56,554 nucleotides of DNA, taken from the NCBI GenBank assembly GCA_013816805.1, contig JACDDS010000020.1, positions 1-56,554 on the forward strand. Reading direction: 5' to 3'. A program made the translations under genes and the position numbers. The stretch is from Chitinophagales bacterium. GTDB taxonomy: Bacteria > Bacteroidota > Bacteroidia > Chitinophagales > UBA10324. Below the pieces are notes generated by a model that was not told the DNA's origin, made no database searches, and worked only from the letters and a program-made list of their open reading frames with translations. Below are positions 45,202 to 54,408 of the stretch, piece by piece. Within the stretch, counting starts at the first letter, position 1. The number at the start of each line of letters is the position of its first letter.

Positions 45202-46647
45202 ATGGCAAGTAATGAAAACATTCTGGATCAGTTCACTACCTCGGAATATAAATACGGATTCATATCCGATATCGAGCAGGATATTGCTCCAAAAGGTTTA
45301 AATGAAGAGACAGTTCGGTTTATATCTGCCAAAAAGCAGGAGCCCGGATGGTTGCTTGAATGGAGGCTGAAAGCGTATCGCTATTGGCTGACTATGGAGG
45401 AGCCGCAATGGGCTAATATTTACTATCCGGAAATTGATTACCAGCAATATCATTATTACGCTGCTCCCAAAGTAAAGCCACAACTAGGTTCTATGGATGA
45501 AGTAGACCCTGAGATTCGAAAGACCTTCGACAAGCTCGGTATTTCATTGGTTGAGCAAATGAGGCTGGCCGGCGTTGCTGTTGATGCGGTGCTGGATAGC
45601 GTAAGTGTTGCCACTACCTTTAAGAAAAAGCTGAGTGAACTGGGAATTATTTTTTGTTCTATGAGTGAGGCTGTTCGGGAACACCCGGAACTGGTGCAAA
45701 AGTATATGGGAACGGTAGTTCCTTTAACTGATAATTTTTTTGCTTCCCTGAATTCTGCAGTTTTTAGCGACGGATCTTTTGTATACATACCAAAGGGTGT
45801 TCGTTGCCCAATGGAATTAAGCACCTATTTCAGGATGAATGCAGCGAATACCGGTCAGTTTGAGCGTACCCTGGTTATAGCCGATGAAGGGAGCTATGTC
45901 AGTTACCTGGAAGGTTGCACCGCACCTATGAGAGATACAAACCAGCTCCATGCTGCAGTGGTGGAACTTATTGCGCTTGACAATGCCGAAATTAAATACA
46001 GCACCGTTCAGAATTGGTATCCGGGTGATAAGGAGGGAAAAGGTGGTATTTACAATTTTGTTACAAAGCGCGGTATTTGCTCCGGAATAAATAGTAAGAT
46101 CAGCTGGACTCAGGTGGAAACCGGTTCTTCGATCACCTGGAAGTATCCCGGCGTTATCCTAAAGGGAGATAACTCCATTGGAGAATTTTATTCTGTAGCA
46201 GTTACGAATAATCACCAGCAGGCGGATACAGGAACTAAGATGATTCACATTGGCAAAAACACCCGAAGTCGTATTGTTAGTAAAGGAATTTCTTCAGGAA
46301 GTGGTAATAATTCATACCGTGGATTGGTGAAAATCAATAAGAAAGCAACAAATTCGCGCAATTTTTCACAGTGCGATTCCCTGTTAATGTCTGATCACTG
46401 CGGAGCACATACCTTTCCATATTTTGAGGTAAATAATCCTACTGCCATCGTGGAGCATGAAGCAACCACATCAAAGATTGGTGAGGATATTCTGTTTTAC
46501 TGCAATCAGCGTGGTATTGGAACAGAAGAAGCCATTAACCTTATTGTAAACGGATATTGCAAAGAAGTCTTTAACCAGTTACCTATGGAGTTTGCCGTGG
46601 AAGCCCAGAAGCTACTTGCTGTTTCTTTGGAAGGAAGTGTAGGATAA
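45202..46647 (+). CDS. sufB: Fe-S cluster scaffold protein SufB
   Basis: The 481-residue protein has the full SufB pattern: [45 protein letters not shown] at the N-terminus, [21 protein letters not shown] in the middle, and the beta-helix core with the C-terminal [19 protein letters not shown] (cluster- and SufD-interface Cys and His). SufB2C2D or SufBC2D assembles nascent Fe-S clusters using sulfur from SufS-SufE. First gene of the operon. A 130-base gap containing a perfect 11-base-pair hairpin separates it from sufC. Confidence 0.97.
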   Translation: MASNENILDQFTTSEYKYGFISDIEQDIAPKGLNEETVRFISAKKQEPGWLLEWRLKAYRYWLTMEEPQWANIYYPEIDYQQYHYYAAPKVKPQLGSMDEVDPEIRKTFDKLGISLVEQMRLAGVAVDAVLDSVSVATTFKKKLSELGIIFCSMSEAVREHPELVQKYMGTVVPLTDNFFASLNSAVFSDGSFVYIPKGVRCPMELSTYFRMNAANTGQFERTLVIADEGSYVSYLEGCTAPMRDTNQLHAAVVELIALDNAEIKYSTVQNWYPGDKEGKGGIYNFVTKRGICSGINSKISWTQVETGSSITWKYPGVILKGDNSIGEFYSVAVTNNHQQADTGTKMIHIGKNTRSRIVSKGISSGSGNNSYRGLVKINKKATNSRNFSQCDSLLMSDHCGAHTFPYFEVNNPTAIVEHEATTSKIGEDILFYCNQRGIGTEEAINLIVNGYCKEVFNQLPMEFAVEAQKLLAVSLEGSVG

Positions 46648-46690
46648 TCTGTTAAGGTGGACTGCCCGGCATTTAAAAGTGTCTCCCTTT

Positions 46691-46725
46691 AGCATTAAAC
46701 AGTTTTGAGGAGCTTGTTTAATGCT
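46691..46725 (+). other. Hairpin in the sufB-sufC intergenic gap
   Basis: AGCATTAAACA (46691-46701) pairs perfectly with TGTTTAATGCT (46715-46725) over a 13-base loop. No T run follows, so it is not a standard terminator. It may stabilise the sufB end of the message or adjust sufB relative to sufCDSE. Confidence 0.55.
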
Positions 46726-46777
46726 TATCTGAAATTGGATGCCAGCTACCAGGTAACAACTTTTTAAAGTATAATGA

Positions 46778-47551
46778 ATGAACCAAATGCTTGAAATAAA
46801 AAATTTAAGAGCCTCTGTAAATGGAATCGAAATCCTGAGGGGGGTAACCCTCACAGTAAATGAAGGCGAGGTACATGCCATTATGGGACCTAACGGTTCC
46901 GGGAAAAGTACACTGGCTTCCGTTTTATCGGGAAGGGATGATTATGAAGTTACAGAGGGTGAAGTATTATTTGATGGAGTGAATTTACTTGAACTGAATG
47001 TAGAGGACCGTGCACGGCAGGGCATCTTCCTTGCCTTCCAGTACCCGGTAGAAATTCCGGGAGTAAGCAATGCAAATTTTCTGAAAACGGCCGTAAACGA
47101 GACCCGTAAATCAAAGGGCCTGGAACCCATGCAGGCGAAAGAATTTCTTACAATGATGCGCGAAAAGATGAAGCTGCTGGAAATGGACCTGAAGCTTACT
47201 TCACGCTCGGTAAATGAAGGCTTTAGCGGAGGTGAAAAAAAACGCAATGAGATTTTTCAAATGGCGATGCTGAATCCACGGCTGGCCATACTGGATGAAA
47301 CTGACAGTGGACTTGATATAGATGCACTGCGTATTGTTGCAGCGGGAGTGAACCATCTTCACCGCAGTGACAATGCATTTATTGTAATAACCCATTACCA
47401 GCGGCTGCTGGATTACATTGTTCCTGATTTTGTACATGTGCTGGAAGGTGGACGTATTGTAAAGTCAGGGACTAAGGAACTTGCTCTTGAGCTCGAGGAA
47501 AAAGGATACGATTGGATAAAAGAAGAAGCTGCCGAAAGTGTTAAGTCATGA
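46778..47551 (+). CDS. sufC: Fe-S assembly ATPase SufC
   Basis: The 257-residue ABC ATPase has Walker [10 protein letters not shown] (about 33-41), the signature [13 protein letters not shown], Walker [13 protein letters not shown], and the SufC-specific [19 protein letters not shown]. It binds SufB and SufD in the cytoplasm and its ATP-driven conformational change opens the scaffold. The ORF overlaps the sufD start by four bases (ATGA). A second ATG three codons in (MLEIKNLRA) could be the real start. Confidence 0.97.
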   Translation: MNQMLEIKNLRASVNGIEILRGVTLTVNEGEVHAIMGPNGSGKSTLASVLSGRDDYEVTEGEVLFDGVNLLELNVEDRARQGIFLAFQYPVEIPGVSNANFLKTAVNETRKSKGLEPMQAKEFLTMMREKMKLLEMDLKLTSRSVNEGFSGGEKKRNEIFQMAMLNPRLAILDETDSGLDIDALRIVAAGVNHLHRSDNAFIVITHYQRLLDYIVPDFVHVLEGGRIVKSGTKELALELEEKGYDWIKEEAAESVKS

Positions 47552-48939
47552 GAAAGAAAGAGCTGGAAATACCAGGCTTAAATGAAAAATTGCTCGCAGG
47601 AATGCATTTCCTTGAAGCGGGAATGAACGGTAACAGGAATTCCATAGTAAACCGCTTACGCCAGCCGGCGATGGAGAAGTTCCGTCAGTCAGGTTTTCCT
47701 TCACCCAAAAATGAAGAATGGCGCTTCACTCCTATTGAATCGTCATTAAAAAAAATATCAAGACTTTCTTTTGATTCCCGTGTTCTATCTTCTGAAACAG
47801 AGGCATTTATTGCTTCTTTAGAGCCATCAGATGCTTACAAAGTGATCGTGGTTAACTCCAGGCCGGTTTTCTTTTCCACTCCGGATAATGCAGGAGTTGA
47901 ATTAATGAGCATAAGCGATGCACAGAAAAAAATACCCTTAGTAATAGAAAAGCATTATGGGAAATATCTGTCCTTTGAAAATGAAACATTCAGTGCGATT
48001 AATACCGCATTAAGTAAAGATGGAATTGTTCTTCACATAAAGGATAATATTACTCTTGATAAGCCTCTTCATATTATATACGCACACGATAACCATGAAG
48101 AGGGCAATTTTTGTTGCAGCAGAATTTTAGTAGTGCTGGAAGAAGGTGCAAAAGCCAGTATCACTGAAACGCACATTGCTCTTTCAACCCATTTCTCTCT
48201 TTCGAATATCGGAGCCGAGATAAAGGTAAGTGCCAATGCACGGGTAGATTACTATTTGGTTCAGCATCTTGCTGCTGGACGCCATAACTTACAAAACGAA
48301 GAATCACAACAAAGAAGTTTTTCTTTTGGATCCGGAAGCACTGAAGCATCTATAATTGACAATCGCCAGGTTTCGTTAGATAAGGATAGCTATTGCAATT
48401 TTACCACAGTTACCTTGAGCGGACAATTGGTTCGTAATAATCTCAACGTTCAATTTGATGGAACAAATGGAGAAAGTCATCTTTACGGATTATACCTCCC
48501 TTCCGGCAATGAATTGTTTGATAATCATACTCTGGTTGACCATGCAACTCCAAGTTCTTTCAGTAAAGAGTTTTACAAAGGCATCATTTCAGGAAACGGG
48601 AAAGGTGTTTTTAACGGGAAGATTTTAGTGAGAAAAGATGCTCAAAAAACAAATGCCTACCAGAATAATAAAAATCTCCTGCTTTCAGATGAAGCGCACG
48701 TAAATGCGAAACCCCAGCTGGAAATTTTTGCCGACGATGTGAAATGCACACATGGAGCAACTACCGGGCAATTGGACCAGGATGCATTATTCTATTTACA
48801 GGCAAGAGGAATCGGAAAAAATGAAGCAAAAAAAATGCTTACGGTCGCATTCGCAGCTGACATGTTATCTCAAATATTACATGAACCTCTTCACCAACAA
48901 TTAGAAAGATGGATTGAAGAGAAGCTTTCCCAACCATGA
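47548..48939 (+). CDS. sufD: Fe-S cluster assembly protein SufD
   Basis: This 463-residue SufB paralogue has the N-terminal [21 protein letters not shown] (about 50-70), a right-handed beta-helix and the C-terminal SufBD signature [42 protein letters not shown]. It forms the SufBC2D complex and is needed for iron acquisition by the scaffold. It is translationally coupled to sufC. A 185-base gap separates it from sufS. Confidence 0.95.
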   Translation: MRKKELEIPGLNEKLLAGMHFLEAGMNGNRNSIVNRLRQPAMEKFRQSGFPSPKNEEWRFTPIESSLKKISRLSFDSRVLSSETEAFIASLEPSDAYKVIVVNSRPVFFSTPDNAGVELMSISDAQKKIPLVIEKHYGKYLSFENETFSAINTALSKDGIVLHIKDNITLDKPLHIIYAHDNHEEGNFCCSRILVVLEEGAKASITETHIALSTHFSLSNIGAEIKVSANARVDYYLVQHLAAGRHNLQNEESQQRSFSFGSGSTEASIIDNRQVSLDKDSYCNFTTVTLSGQLVRNNLNVQFDGTNGESHLYGLYLPSGNELFDNHTLVDHATPSSFSKEFYKGIISGNGKGVFNGKILVRKDAQKTNAYQNNKNLLLSDEAHVNAKPQLEIFADDVKCTHGATTGQLDQDALFYLQARGIGKNEAKKMLTVAFAADMLSQILHEPLHQQLERWIEEKLSQP

Positions 48940-49110
48940 TAGGGTTGTTCTGAATTCATATATCCATTAAGAAATATTCTCAATAAATTAAGCACAGGCA
49001 CTGGGTGCCATATCTGCTATCGATATTGTAGCATTGTATAATCAAAGCTATATTTAAACTTTTCAGTGTATGGCTTTGTTACATATAAATCATTTTCCTG
49101 TAATCCACTG

Positions 49111-49118
49111 TATCTTTG
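49111..49118 (+). promoter_or_regulatory. Promoter -7 box (TATCTTTG) directly before sufS
   Basis: TATCTTTG is an exact TAnnTTTG match only six bases before the sufS ATG at 49125. If used, the transcript would start at or very near the start codon (leaderless). No TTTG is seen at the right distance upstream. Confidence 0.45.
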
Positions 49119-49124
49119 CCTGTC

Positions 49125-50372
49125 ATGAGTCAAGTCTTACAACATACAGAATCTGCCCTTGATATTGATTCTATTCGCAGTCAGTTTCCGATCCTTAAAC
49201 GGCAGGTAAACGGAGTACCTTTAATCTATCTGGATAATGCGGCTACTTCACAAAAGCCACAAAGCGTTATAGATGCAATCACTAATTATTATAGTGAATT
49301 AAATGCAAATATCCATCGCGGCGTTCATACGCTTAGTCAGCAAGCAACTGATGCATATGAGCAATCCAGGCAAACAATTGCTGCATTTATTAATGCGGAG
49401 CAACATCATGAAATAATTTTTACCCGGGGCACCACAGAGTCCATTAATTTGGTTTCAAATTGCTTTGGGAAAAGATTTATTCAGCCCGGTGATGAGGTTA
49501 TCATAACAGAAATGGAACACCATAGCAATATGGTTCCCTGGCAAATGATGTGTGAGGAACATCAGGCAGTTCTTAAAATAATTCCTGTAGATGCGAATGG
49601 TGATTTGATTTTTGACGAGTTTACCTCTCTCGTTAATAAGAAAACGAAACTGTTGGCTATATCACATGTTTCGAATACGCTTGGAACAATTAATCCTGTT
49701 AAAAAATATATTGAGCATGCACATCAGTTTGGTACAGCTGTTTTAATTGATGGTGCCCAGGCTATATCGCATATGGCAGTAGATGTTCAGGACCTGGACT
49801 GCGATTTCTATTGCTTTAGTGGTCACAAGATGTATGGACCAACAGGTGTTGGCATTTTATATGGAAAAGATAAATGGCTGACTGAATTTCCTCCCTACCA
49901 CGGAGGAGGCGGAATGATTAAAGAAGTAACTCTTCAGAAGACCATTTATGCCGATTTGCCTTTAAAATTTGAAGCGGGAACCCCTAATATTGAAGGCGGT
50001 ATTGCAATAGGGAAAGCGATAGAATGGATACAAAAGATCGGAATACAAAACATAGAACACCATGAGCAGGAGCTGATTCAGTATTCAATGAATGCTCTCA
50101 GTGCTATTCCCGGAATAAAGTTTATTGGTAAATCCCGACATCATGCCTCAGCTGTTTCCTTTATTCTTCATAATATACATCCATATGATACTGGGGTGAT
50201 TCTTGATAAACTGGGAATTGCAGTTCGCACAGGGCACCATTGCAATCAACCACTTATGAAATGCTATAATATCCCCGGAACCGTACGCGCCTCTTTTGCT
50301 GTTTACAACATCATTGAAGAGATTGACGTGTTAGTTAAAGGATTATACAAAGTGATCAAAATGTTTAGTTGA
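49125..50372 (+). CDS. sufS: Cysteine desulfurase SufS
   Basis: The ATG at 49125 is chosen over a TTG at 49116 that lies in the promoter box. The 415-residue class II cysteine desulfurase has IYLDNAATSQKPQSVIDA, NIHRGVHTLSQQAT, the PLP-Lys region CFSGHKMYGPTGVGILYG and the active-site Cys in RTGHHCNQPLM near the end. It takes sulfur from cysteine and passes it as persulfide to SufE. Its TGA overlaps the sufE ATG by one base. Confidence 0.96.
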   Translation: MSQVLQHTESALDIDSIRSQFPILKRQVNGVPLIYLDNAATSQKPQSVIDAITNYYSELNANIHRGVHTLSQQATDAYEQSRQTIAAFINAEQHHEIIFTRGTTESINLVSNCFGKRFIQPGDEVIITEMEHHSNMVPWQMMCEEHQAVLKIIPVDANGDLIFDEFTSLVNKKTKLLAISHVSNTLGTINPVKKYIEHAHQFGTAVLIDGAQAISHMAVDVQDLDCDFYCFSGHKMYGPTGVGILYGKDKWLTEFPPYHGGGGMIKEVTLQKTIYADLPLKFEAGTPNIEGGIAIGKAIEWIQKIGIQNIEHHEQELIQYSMNALSAIPGIKFIGKSRHHASAVSFILHNIHPYDTGVILDKLGIAVRTGHHCNQPLMKCYNIPGTVRASFAVYNIIEEIDVLVKGLYKVIKMFS

Positions 50373-50812
50373 TGGAAGCCGTAAGAGAAATGATCGAGGT
50401 GGAGCAGGAAATAATTGATGAGTTCGAACTATTTGATGACTGGTCTGACCGGTATGAGCATTTGATCAACGAAGGCAAATCATTGCCGTTAATCGATACC
50501 ATTTATAAAGACGAGGATCACCTGGTAAAAGGGTGTCAGAGCCTTGTATGGCTGCATGCGGATCACGGAAATGAAAGAATGCATTATACAGCAGATAGTG
50601 ATGCAATTATTACAAAAGGAATGATCGCTTTGCTATTGCGGGTATTAAATGATCGCACGCCTGATGAAATTATTAATGCAAAGCTTGCTTTTATTGACCG
50701 CATCAATCTTAAAGAACACCTTAGCCCTGGACGCGCAAACGGTTTAGTGAGCATGTTAAGGAAAATAAAAATATACGCCCTCGCTTTTAAAACCACGAAC
50801 CATCAAACATGA
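50372..50812 (+). CDS. sufE: Sulfur acceptor protein SufE
   Basis: The start is ATG at 50372 (TGATG overlap with sufS); a TTG one codon earlier is inside the sufS end. The 146-residue protein has the SufE pattern: LFDDWSDRYEHLINEGKSLP, then VKGCQSLVWLHADHGN with the persulfide-accepting Cys near 51, and DRINLKEHLSPGRANGLVSML. It relays sulfur from SufS to SufB. Its end overlaps the next gene by four bases. Confidence 0.95.
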   Translation: MEAVREMIEVEQEIIDEFELFDDWSDRYEHLINEGKSLPLIDTIYKDEDHLVKGCQSLVWLHADHGNERMHYTADSDAIITKGMIALLLRVLNDRTPDEIINAKLAFIDRINLKEHLSPGRANGLVSMLRKIKIYALAFKTTNHQT

Positions 50813-51156
50813 ACAATGTGCCTGAAATAGTTTCTGAAAAACCCACTGAATTTAAAGAGATTACTCGTGATGAAGTGGTGCAGGCAATAAAGACTTGCTA
50901 TGACCCGGAAATACCTGTCGATATTTGGGAACTTGGACTCATCTATGAGTTAAACGTGGTAATGAATAATATTTATGTTCGCATGACTTTAACCTCACCA
51001 GCTTGCCCGGCTGCACAATCCCTTCCCGCAGATGTAGAACAAAAGCTAAAAAGCATATCCGGAGCTAAAGACGTAAGTGTTGAAGTTGTTTGGGATCCTC
51101 CATATGAATCAAGCATGATGAGCGATGAAGCAAGGCTGGAGTTGGGATTCTCATGA
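50809..51156 (+). CDS. DUF59 (MIP18-like) SUF-associated Fe-S assembly protein
   Basis: The 115-residue protein has the DUF59 pattern DEVVQAIKTCYDPEIPVDIWELGLIYEL (about 21-48) and MTLTSPACPAAQSLPADVEQKL with the conserved Cys, followed by VVWDPPYESSMMSDEAR. In Bacteroidota this short form commonly closes the suf operon. It is thought to help mature or hand over Fe-S clusters. Its start overlaps the sufE stop by four bases, so it is translationally coupled. The longer SufT form has an N-terminal extension that is absent here. Confidence 0.93.
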   Translation: MNNVPEIVSEKPTEFKEITRDEVVQAIKTCYDPEIPVDIWELGLIYELNVVMNNIYVRMTLTSPACPAAQSLPADVEQKLKSISGAKDVSVEVVWDPPYESSMMSDEARLELGFS

Positions 51157-51394
51157 ATATGTAAAAATATTCACACTTACGGACTTGTGCTCTTCCGCTG
51201 TTCATATCTTTTCTACCAGAATTATTTATTTTATTTTTTTCATTATTATAATTACAGTACGGCATAACCTGAATCGTGAGCCGTAGTTTGATTGATCCGC
51301 ACAATGGATTAAATTAATACTTAGATGTTTTTCAGAGATCCCTTTGTATTTTATCGCTATAAAAATCTTTTCTTAATTGCATGAGAAAGAGACC

Positions 51395-51574
51395 ATGTAT
51401 AGTTATAATATTGTGAATGACACCTTCGAAATAGAATGGAGCCATACCCCAACCGTAAAAACTAAATATTATCATTGCTTTTACATCGAAATAAAATGGA
51501 ATCACAATGATGAAAGAAAGCGGGAAAGGTTAAGAAGAGATTTTCTAAGGCTTCTTAACAGATACTATGATTGA
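51395..51574 (+). CDS. Small hypothetical protein
   Basis: A 59-codon frame from ATG 51395 encodes a Tyr- and Trp-rich N-terminal half (MYSYNIVNDTFEIEWSHTP) and a strongly basic helical tail (DERKRERLRRDFLRLLNRYYD). A TTG six codons upstream would extend it. It has no signal peptide and no family I recognise. Composition looks protein-like, and the basic tail suggests nucleic-acid or ribosome contact, but that is speculation. It is preceded by 200 bases without genes after the suf operon. Confidence 0.4.
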   Translation: MYSYNIVNDTFEIEWSHTPTVKTKYYHCFYIEIKWNHNDERKRERLRRDFLRLLNRYYD

Positions 51575-51691
51575 GAACAATTATGATAGTATCGGGTATC
51601 TGAAATTAGCTGCAACTTTAACCACGTTTAGCATCTCCGGTACTTGGAAATAAATACTAAAAAAATAACTTTATAGCTCAAATTTTTAGCC

Positions 51692-52309
51692 ATGAGCATT
51701 AAAGTCCACGAAATTGAAGCTTACATACTAAGATCTAAAGATTTCGCGAAACCCATATTAATCCATTTCAGAAACCTGGTACATCAGGCATGCCCTGAAG
51801 TGGAGGAAAAAATTAAATGGAGCTTTCCTCACTTCGATTACCTTGGTGAAATGATGTGCAGCATGGCAGCTTTTAAAGAACATTGCTCACTCGGTTTCTG
51901 GAAGTATTCATTGTTAAACTCGGCTCCTTCACAACACGGTGATCAGGATAAGGACGGCATGGGAAGCTTCGGTAAAATAAAATCACTAAAGGAAATGCCG
52001 CTGGATAAGGTTCTTACCAGTATGGTTAAAGAAGCAATGAAATTGAATAAGCAGGGTATTAAGCTACCCTCACGATCTAGGCCGGCAGAGAAAAAGGAAT
52101 TAGTTGTTCCGGATTACTTTATTGCTTTCCTGAAAAAAAATAAGAAAGCATATCAGGTTTTTGAAAACTTTCCCTATAGCCATAAAAAAGAATATGTTCA
52201 ATGGATTGAAGAGGCAAAGACAGAACCAACACGGATTAAAAGGATAGAAACAGCAATGGAATGGATAGCAGAAGGACGCGGGAGAAACTGGAAATATGAA
52301 AGTAAATAA
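51692..52309 (+). CDS. DUF1801 / YdeI (OmpD-associated)-like protein
   Basis: The 205-residue cytoplasmic protein has an N-terminal DUF1801 part (PILIHFRNLVHQACPEVEEKIKWSFPHFDYLGEMMCSMAAFKEHCSLGFW, about 22-70). Its C-terminal part has the YdeI/OmdA pattern VVPDYFIAFLKKNKKAYQVFENFPYSHKKEYVQWIEEAKTEPTRIKRIETAMEWIAEGR. These proteins are widespread in Bacteroidota and of unknown function. ATG at 51692. Confidence 0.85.
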   Translation: MSIKVHEIEAYILRSKDFAKPILIHFRNLVHQACPEVEEKIKWSFPHFDYLGEMMCSMAAFKEHCSLGFWKYSLLNSAPSQHGDQDKDGMGSFGKIKSLKEMPLDKVLTSMVKEAMKLNKQGIKLPSRSRPAEKKELVVPDYFIAFLKKNKKAYQVFENFPYSHKKEYVQWIEEAKTEPTRIKRIETAMEWIAEGRGRNWKYESK

Positions 52310-52392
52310 TATAGATCTTTCTAAAAGCAACTACAATAGGGAGAAAAAATAAAGTGCTTGCCCTGCTTTATTGAAAGTGGTTTATGTATTTC

Positions 52393-53190
52393 CTACTTGC
52401 GGTAATAATACAGACGCCTTAACCATTTTGAAAGCCCGTCGAGGCCAGGATAGATAATCCGTTCTGTAATATTCATCTGATCAAGTCTATCTCTGAACTC
52501 CCACTTTAAGTCTCTCGGAATAATAATTTTACGATATAGCTCAGGATGCTTTTCAAGCCACTCACCGGTGATTGTACGGGGATTTCTAGTGGTTGACAAC
52601 AATGCGAATTGATGGACAATGCGTTCATTTATAGAAGGAGGCTCAAAAAATATTAATATATCTTCTCCTTCATAGTTTGTAAGTTTCTCCAAAGTGTCCC
52701 AAAAGCTATCAAGAGTCTTCAACGTAAAGGTGAAGGCTCCATCAGCATCAAACTTTTTCCTGATAGCTGCGGGAAGGGTTTTTTTTAATTCTACCAAATT
52801 CACACTCCATATTGCAGCATCAGCTTTTTCAAAGATGGTATGATCCTCCAAAGCAAAATGAAGCGCAGACAGCATGGAAAAGCTCCAGTCGAGGAGGCGG
52901 GTGGGCAAGCCGTGGTGCTGGCCTAATGTTAACCAGTTCCACATGCTCTCATAAGACACGGAACTTTGAGGGGCATATTTTTTCAGGCTTCTTAAAAGAT
53001 GCCTTTCTACAATATCTATTTTGGGCAGATTGGTTCTTTGCAAACTTGTTTCATTCTTCCATCGTGCATCTGCGGTGCCCCTGTAAGCAAGGTTGCTCCG
53101 GTTCCTTTTAATATCATTTTGAAAGGAAGTATCCGCTTCAAAAATTTCCATCAGTTCCCTCCAAGATGCAATGGTGATAATGTTATTCAT
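52393..53190 (-). CDS. FRG domain protein
   Basis: This 265-residue protein carries the FRG signature: AYRGTADARW (about 34-43), then LTLGQHHGLPTRLLDWSFSMLSALHFALED (about 86-115), with a conserved middle and C-terminal region (VHQFALLSTTRN, IIPRDLKWEFRDRLDQMNITERIIYPGLDGLSKWLRR). The FRG domain is named for conserved Phe/Arg/Gly residues. Its activity is not established, and family members occur in defence islands, toxin-like proteins and prophages. There is no signal peptide, so it is cytoplasmic. It stands alone here. ATG at 53188-53190. Confidence 0.88.
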   Translation of the reverse strand: MNNIITIASWRELMEIFEADTSFQNDIKRNRSNLAYRGTADARWKNETSLQRTNLPKIDIVERHLLRSLKKYAPQSSVSYESMWNWLTLGQHHGLPTRLLDWSFSMLSALHFALEDHTIFEKADAAIWSVNLVELKKTLPAAIRKKFDADGAFTFTLKTLDSFWDTLEKLTNYEGEDILIFFEPPSINERIVHQFALLSTTRNPRTITGEWLEKHPELYRKIIIPRDLKWEFRDRLDQMNITERIIYPGLDGLSKWLRRLYYYRK

Positions 53191-53266
53191 TCATATAATT
53201 TTCTGCGTCGAATATAAGCAGTAGACAAACAAAAATAAATACAGCCGATAATTCCAATCGTTACAC

Positions 53267-54223
53267 TTAATGCAGGTTAATAACGGTTAGCATCTTCCTC
53301 ATTATAACCTTATCTGAAAATATATTGTTTGGCCGGTTTAAACGACTGTTCTGCATTAACTGTTTTTTAGACCATGCGTATTTGAGTGCGTGATAAAAAT
53401 TAGTGTCGTAACACCAGGAAATCAAAAACCTAATCGCTATAGAAATAAAATGCTGGGCGCGAAATATGGGATCATCAAGGTTTTTCCAGGTGTATAAAAA
53501 CTGGTGGCCGCGATAAATTTGTTCCCTTCCCTTATCAGAAGTAGCACGGTATATAGTACTGAATTCATGGCAATGAATCACTTTAGAACGGGGTTCATAA
53601 CATACTTTCCATCCATTCTTCCAGGCCCGGTAAAACAAATCTTCATCTTCTGAAAAAAAGGGAAGAAACAACGGGTCGAAACCACCCATTTTATGGAACT
53701 TATTTACATCTAATAAGGACCAGGCATCTCCAAAGTGATGGAACTGTTTCCCTTTCGCGTCCTCATCCGTCGGTTGGGAAGAAGTATGATAGCGTTTCAA
53801 CCTTCCCCACTTCATCTTTACCGCGCGGCGATAACTTTGAGGATTTCCGTTTTCATATATCAGCCTGGCACTTACCGCAAATATCTCAGGATCACTAAAC
53901 TGCGGCATTAAAAAATTCAGCCAGTCAGATGCAGGTACCATGTCATTACTTATCAGTGCGGCATAGGGATTTCGGCAGGCTGCAAAACCGGCATTGGCAG
54001 CGATGGCAAAACCCCGGTTGGTTATTAAAGAAATCAATTTAATATCTGGAAAACCTGAGCGAATAAAATCACAGCTTTCATCACTGCTACCATCATCAAC
54101 CAAAATCAATTCATCACAAAGCTTGTTGCTTTTGCAAGCCTCCCAAATGCGATTTAGAAACCGTGGTAAATTTCCATTTTTTAATCCATTATAGTTGGTG
54201 AGAACAATGGAGCATAATGGCAT
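53267..54223 (-). CDS. Glycosyltransferase family 2 (GT-A)
   Basis: The 318-residue protein has the GT-A fold N-terminal strand CSIVLTNYNGLKNGN, LILVDDGSSDESCDFI (about 39-54), NRGFAIAANAGFAAC (about 69-83) and ISNDMVPASDWL (metal-binding Asp region). The acceptor domain motif FFSEDEDLFYRAWKNGWKVCYEP (about 189-211) gives the ED..L..R pattern of inverting GT2 enzymes of the rhamnosyltransferase type. It probably adds a sugar to an exopolysaccharide or lipid. No other glycan genes are nearby. Confidence 0.88.
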   Translation of the reverse strand: MPLCSIVLTNYNGLKNGNLPRFLNRIWEACKSNKLCDELILVDDGSSDESCDFIRSGFPDIKLISLITNRGFAIAANAGFAACRNPYAALISNDMVPASDWLNFLMPQFSDPEIFAVSARLIYENGNPQSYRRAVKMKWGRLKRYHTSSQPTDEDAKGKQFHHFGDAWSLLDVNKFHKMGGFDPLFLPFFSEDEDLFYRAWKNGWKVCYEPRSKVIHCHEFSTIYRATSDKGREQIYRGHQFLYTWKNLDDPIFRAQHFISIAIRFLISWCYDTNFYHALKYAWSKKQLMQNSRLNRPNNIFSDKVIMRKMLTVINLH

Positions 54224-54408
54224 AGCACAACAATATAAAATTATTTCCGGCGATGGATTTATTATCTATACAAATCATTATGTATTTTCTGAACTATTTT
54301 TATCTGCAGCACGACTTGACAAAGTACAATAATGTATAAACAATTGCTACAGCCCTCCTGTAAATTAAGATTATCTTCTATTCAATTAAAAGTTAAATCA
54401 AAAAAAAT

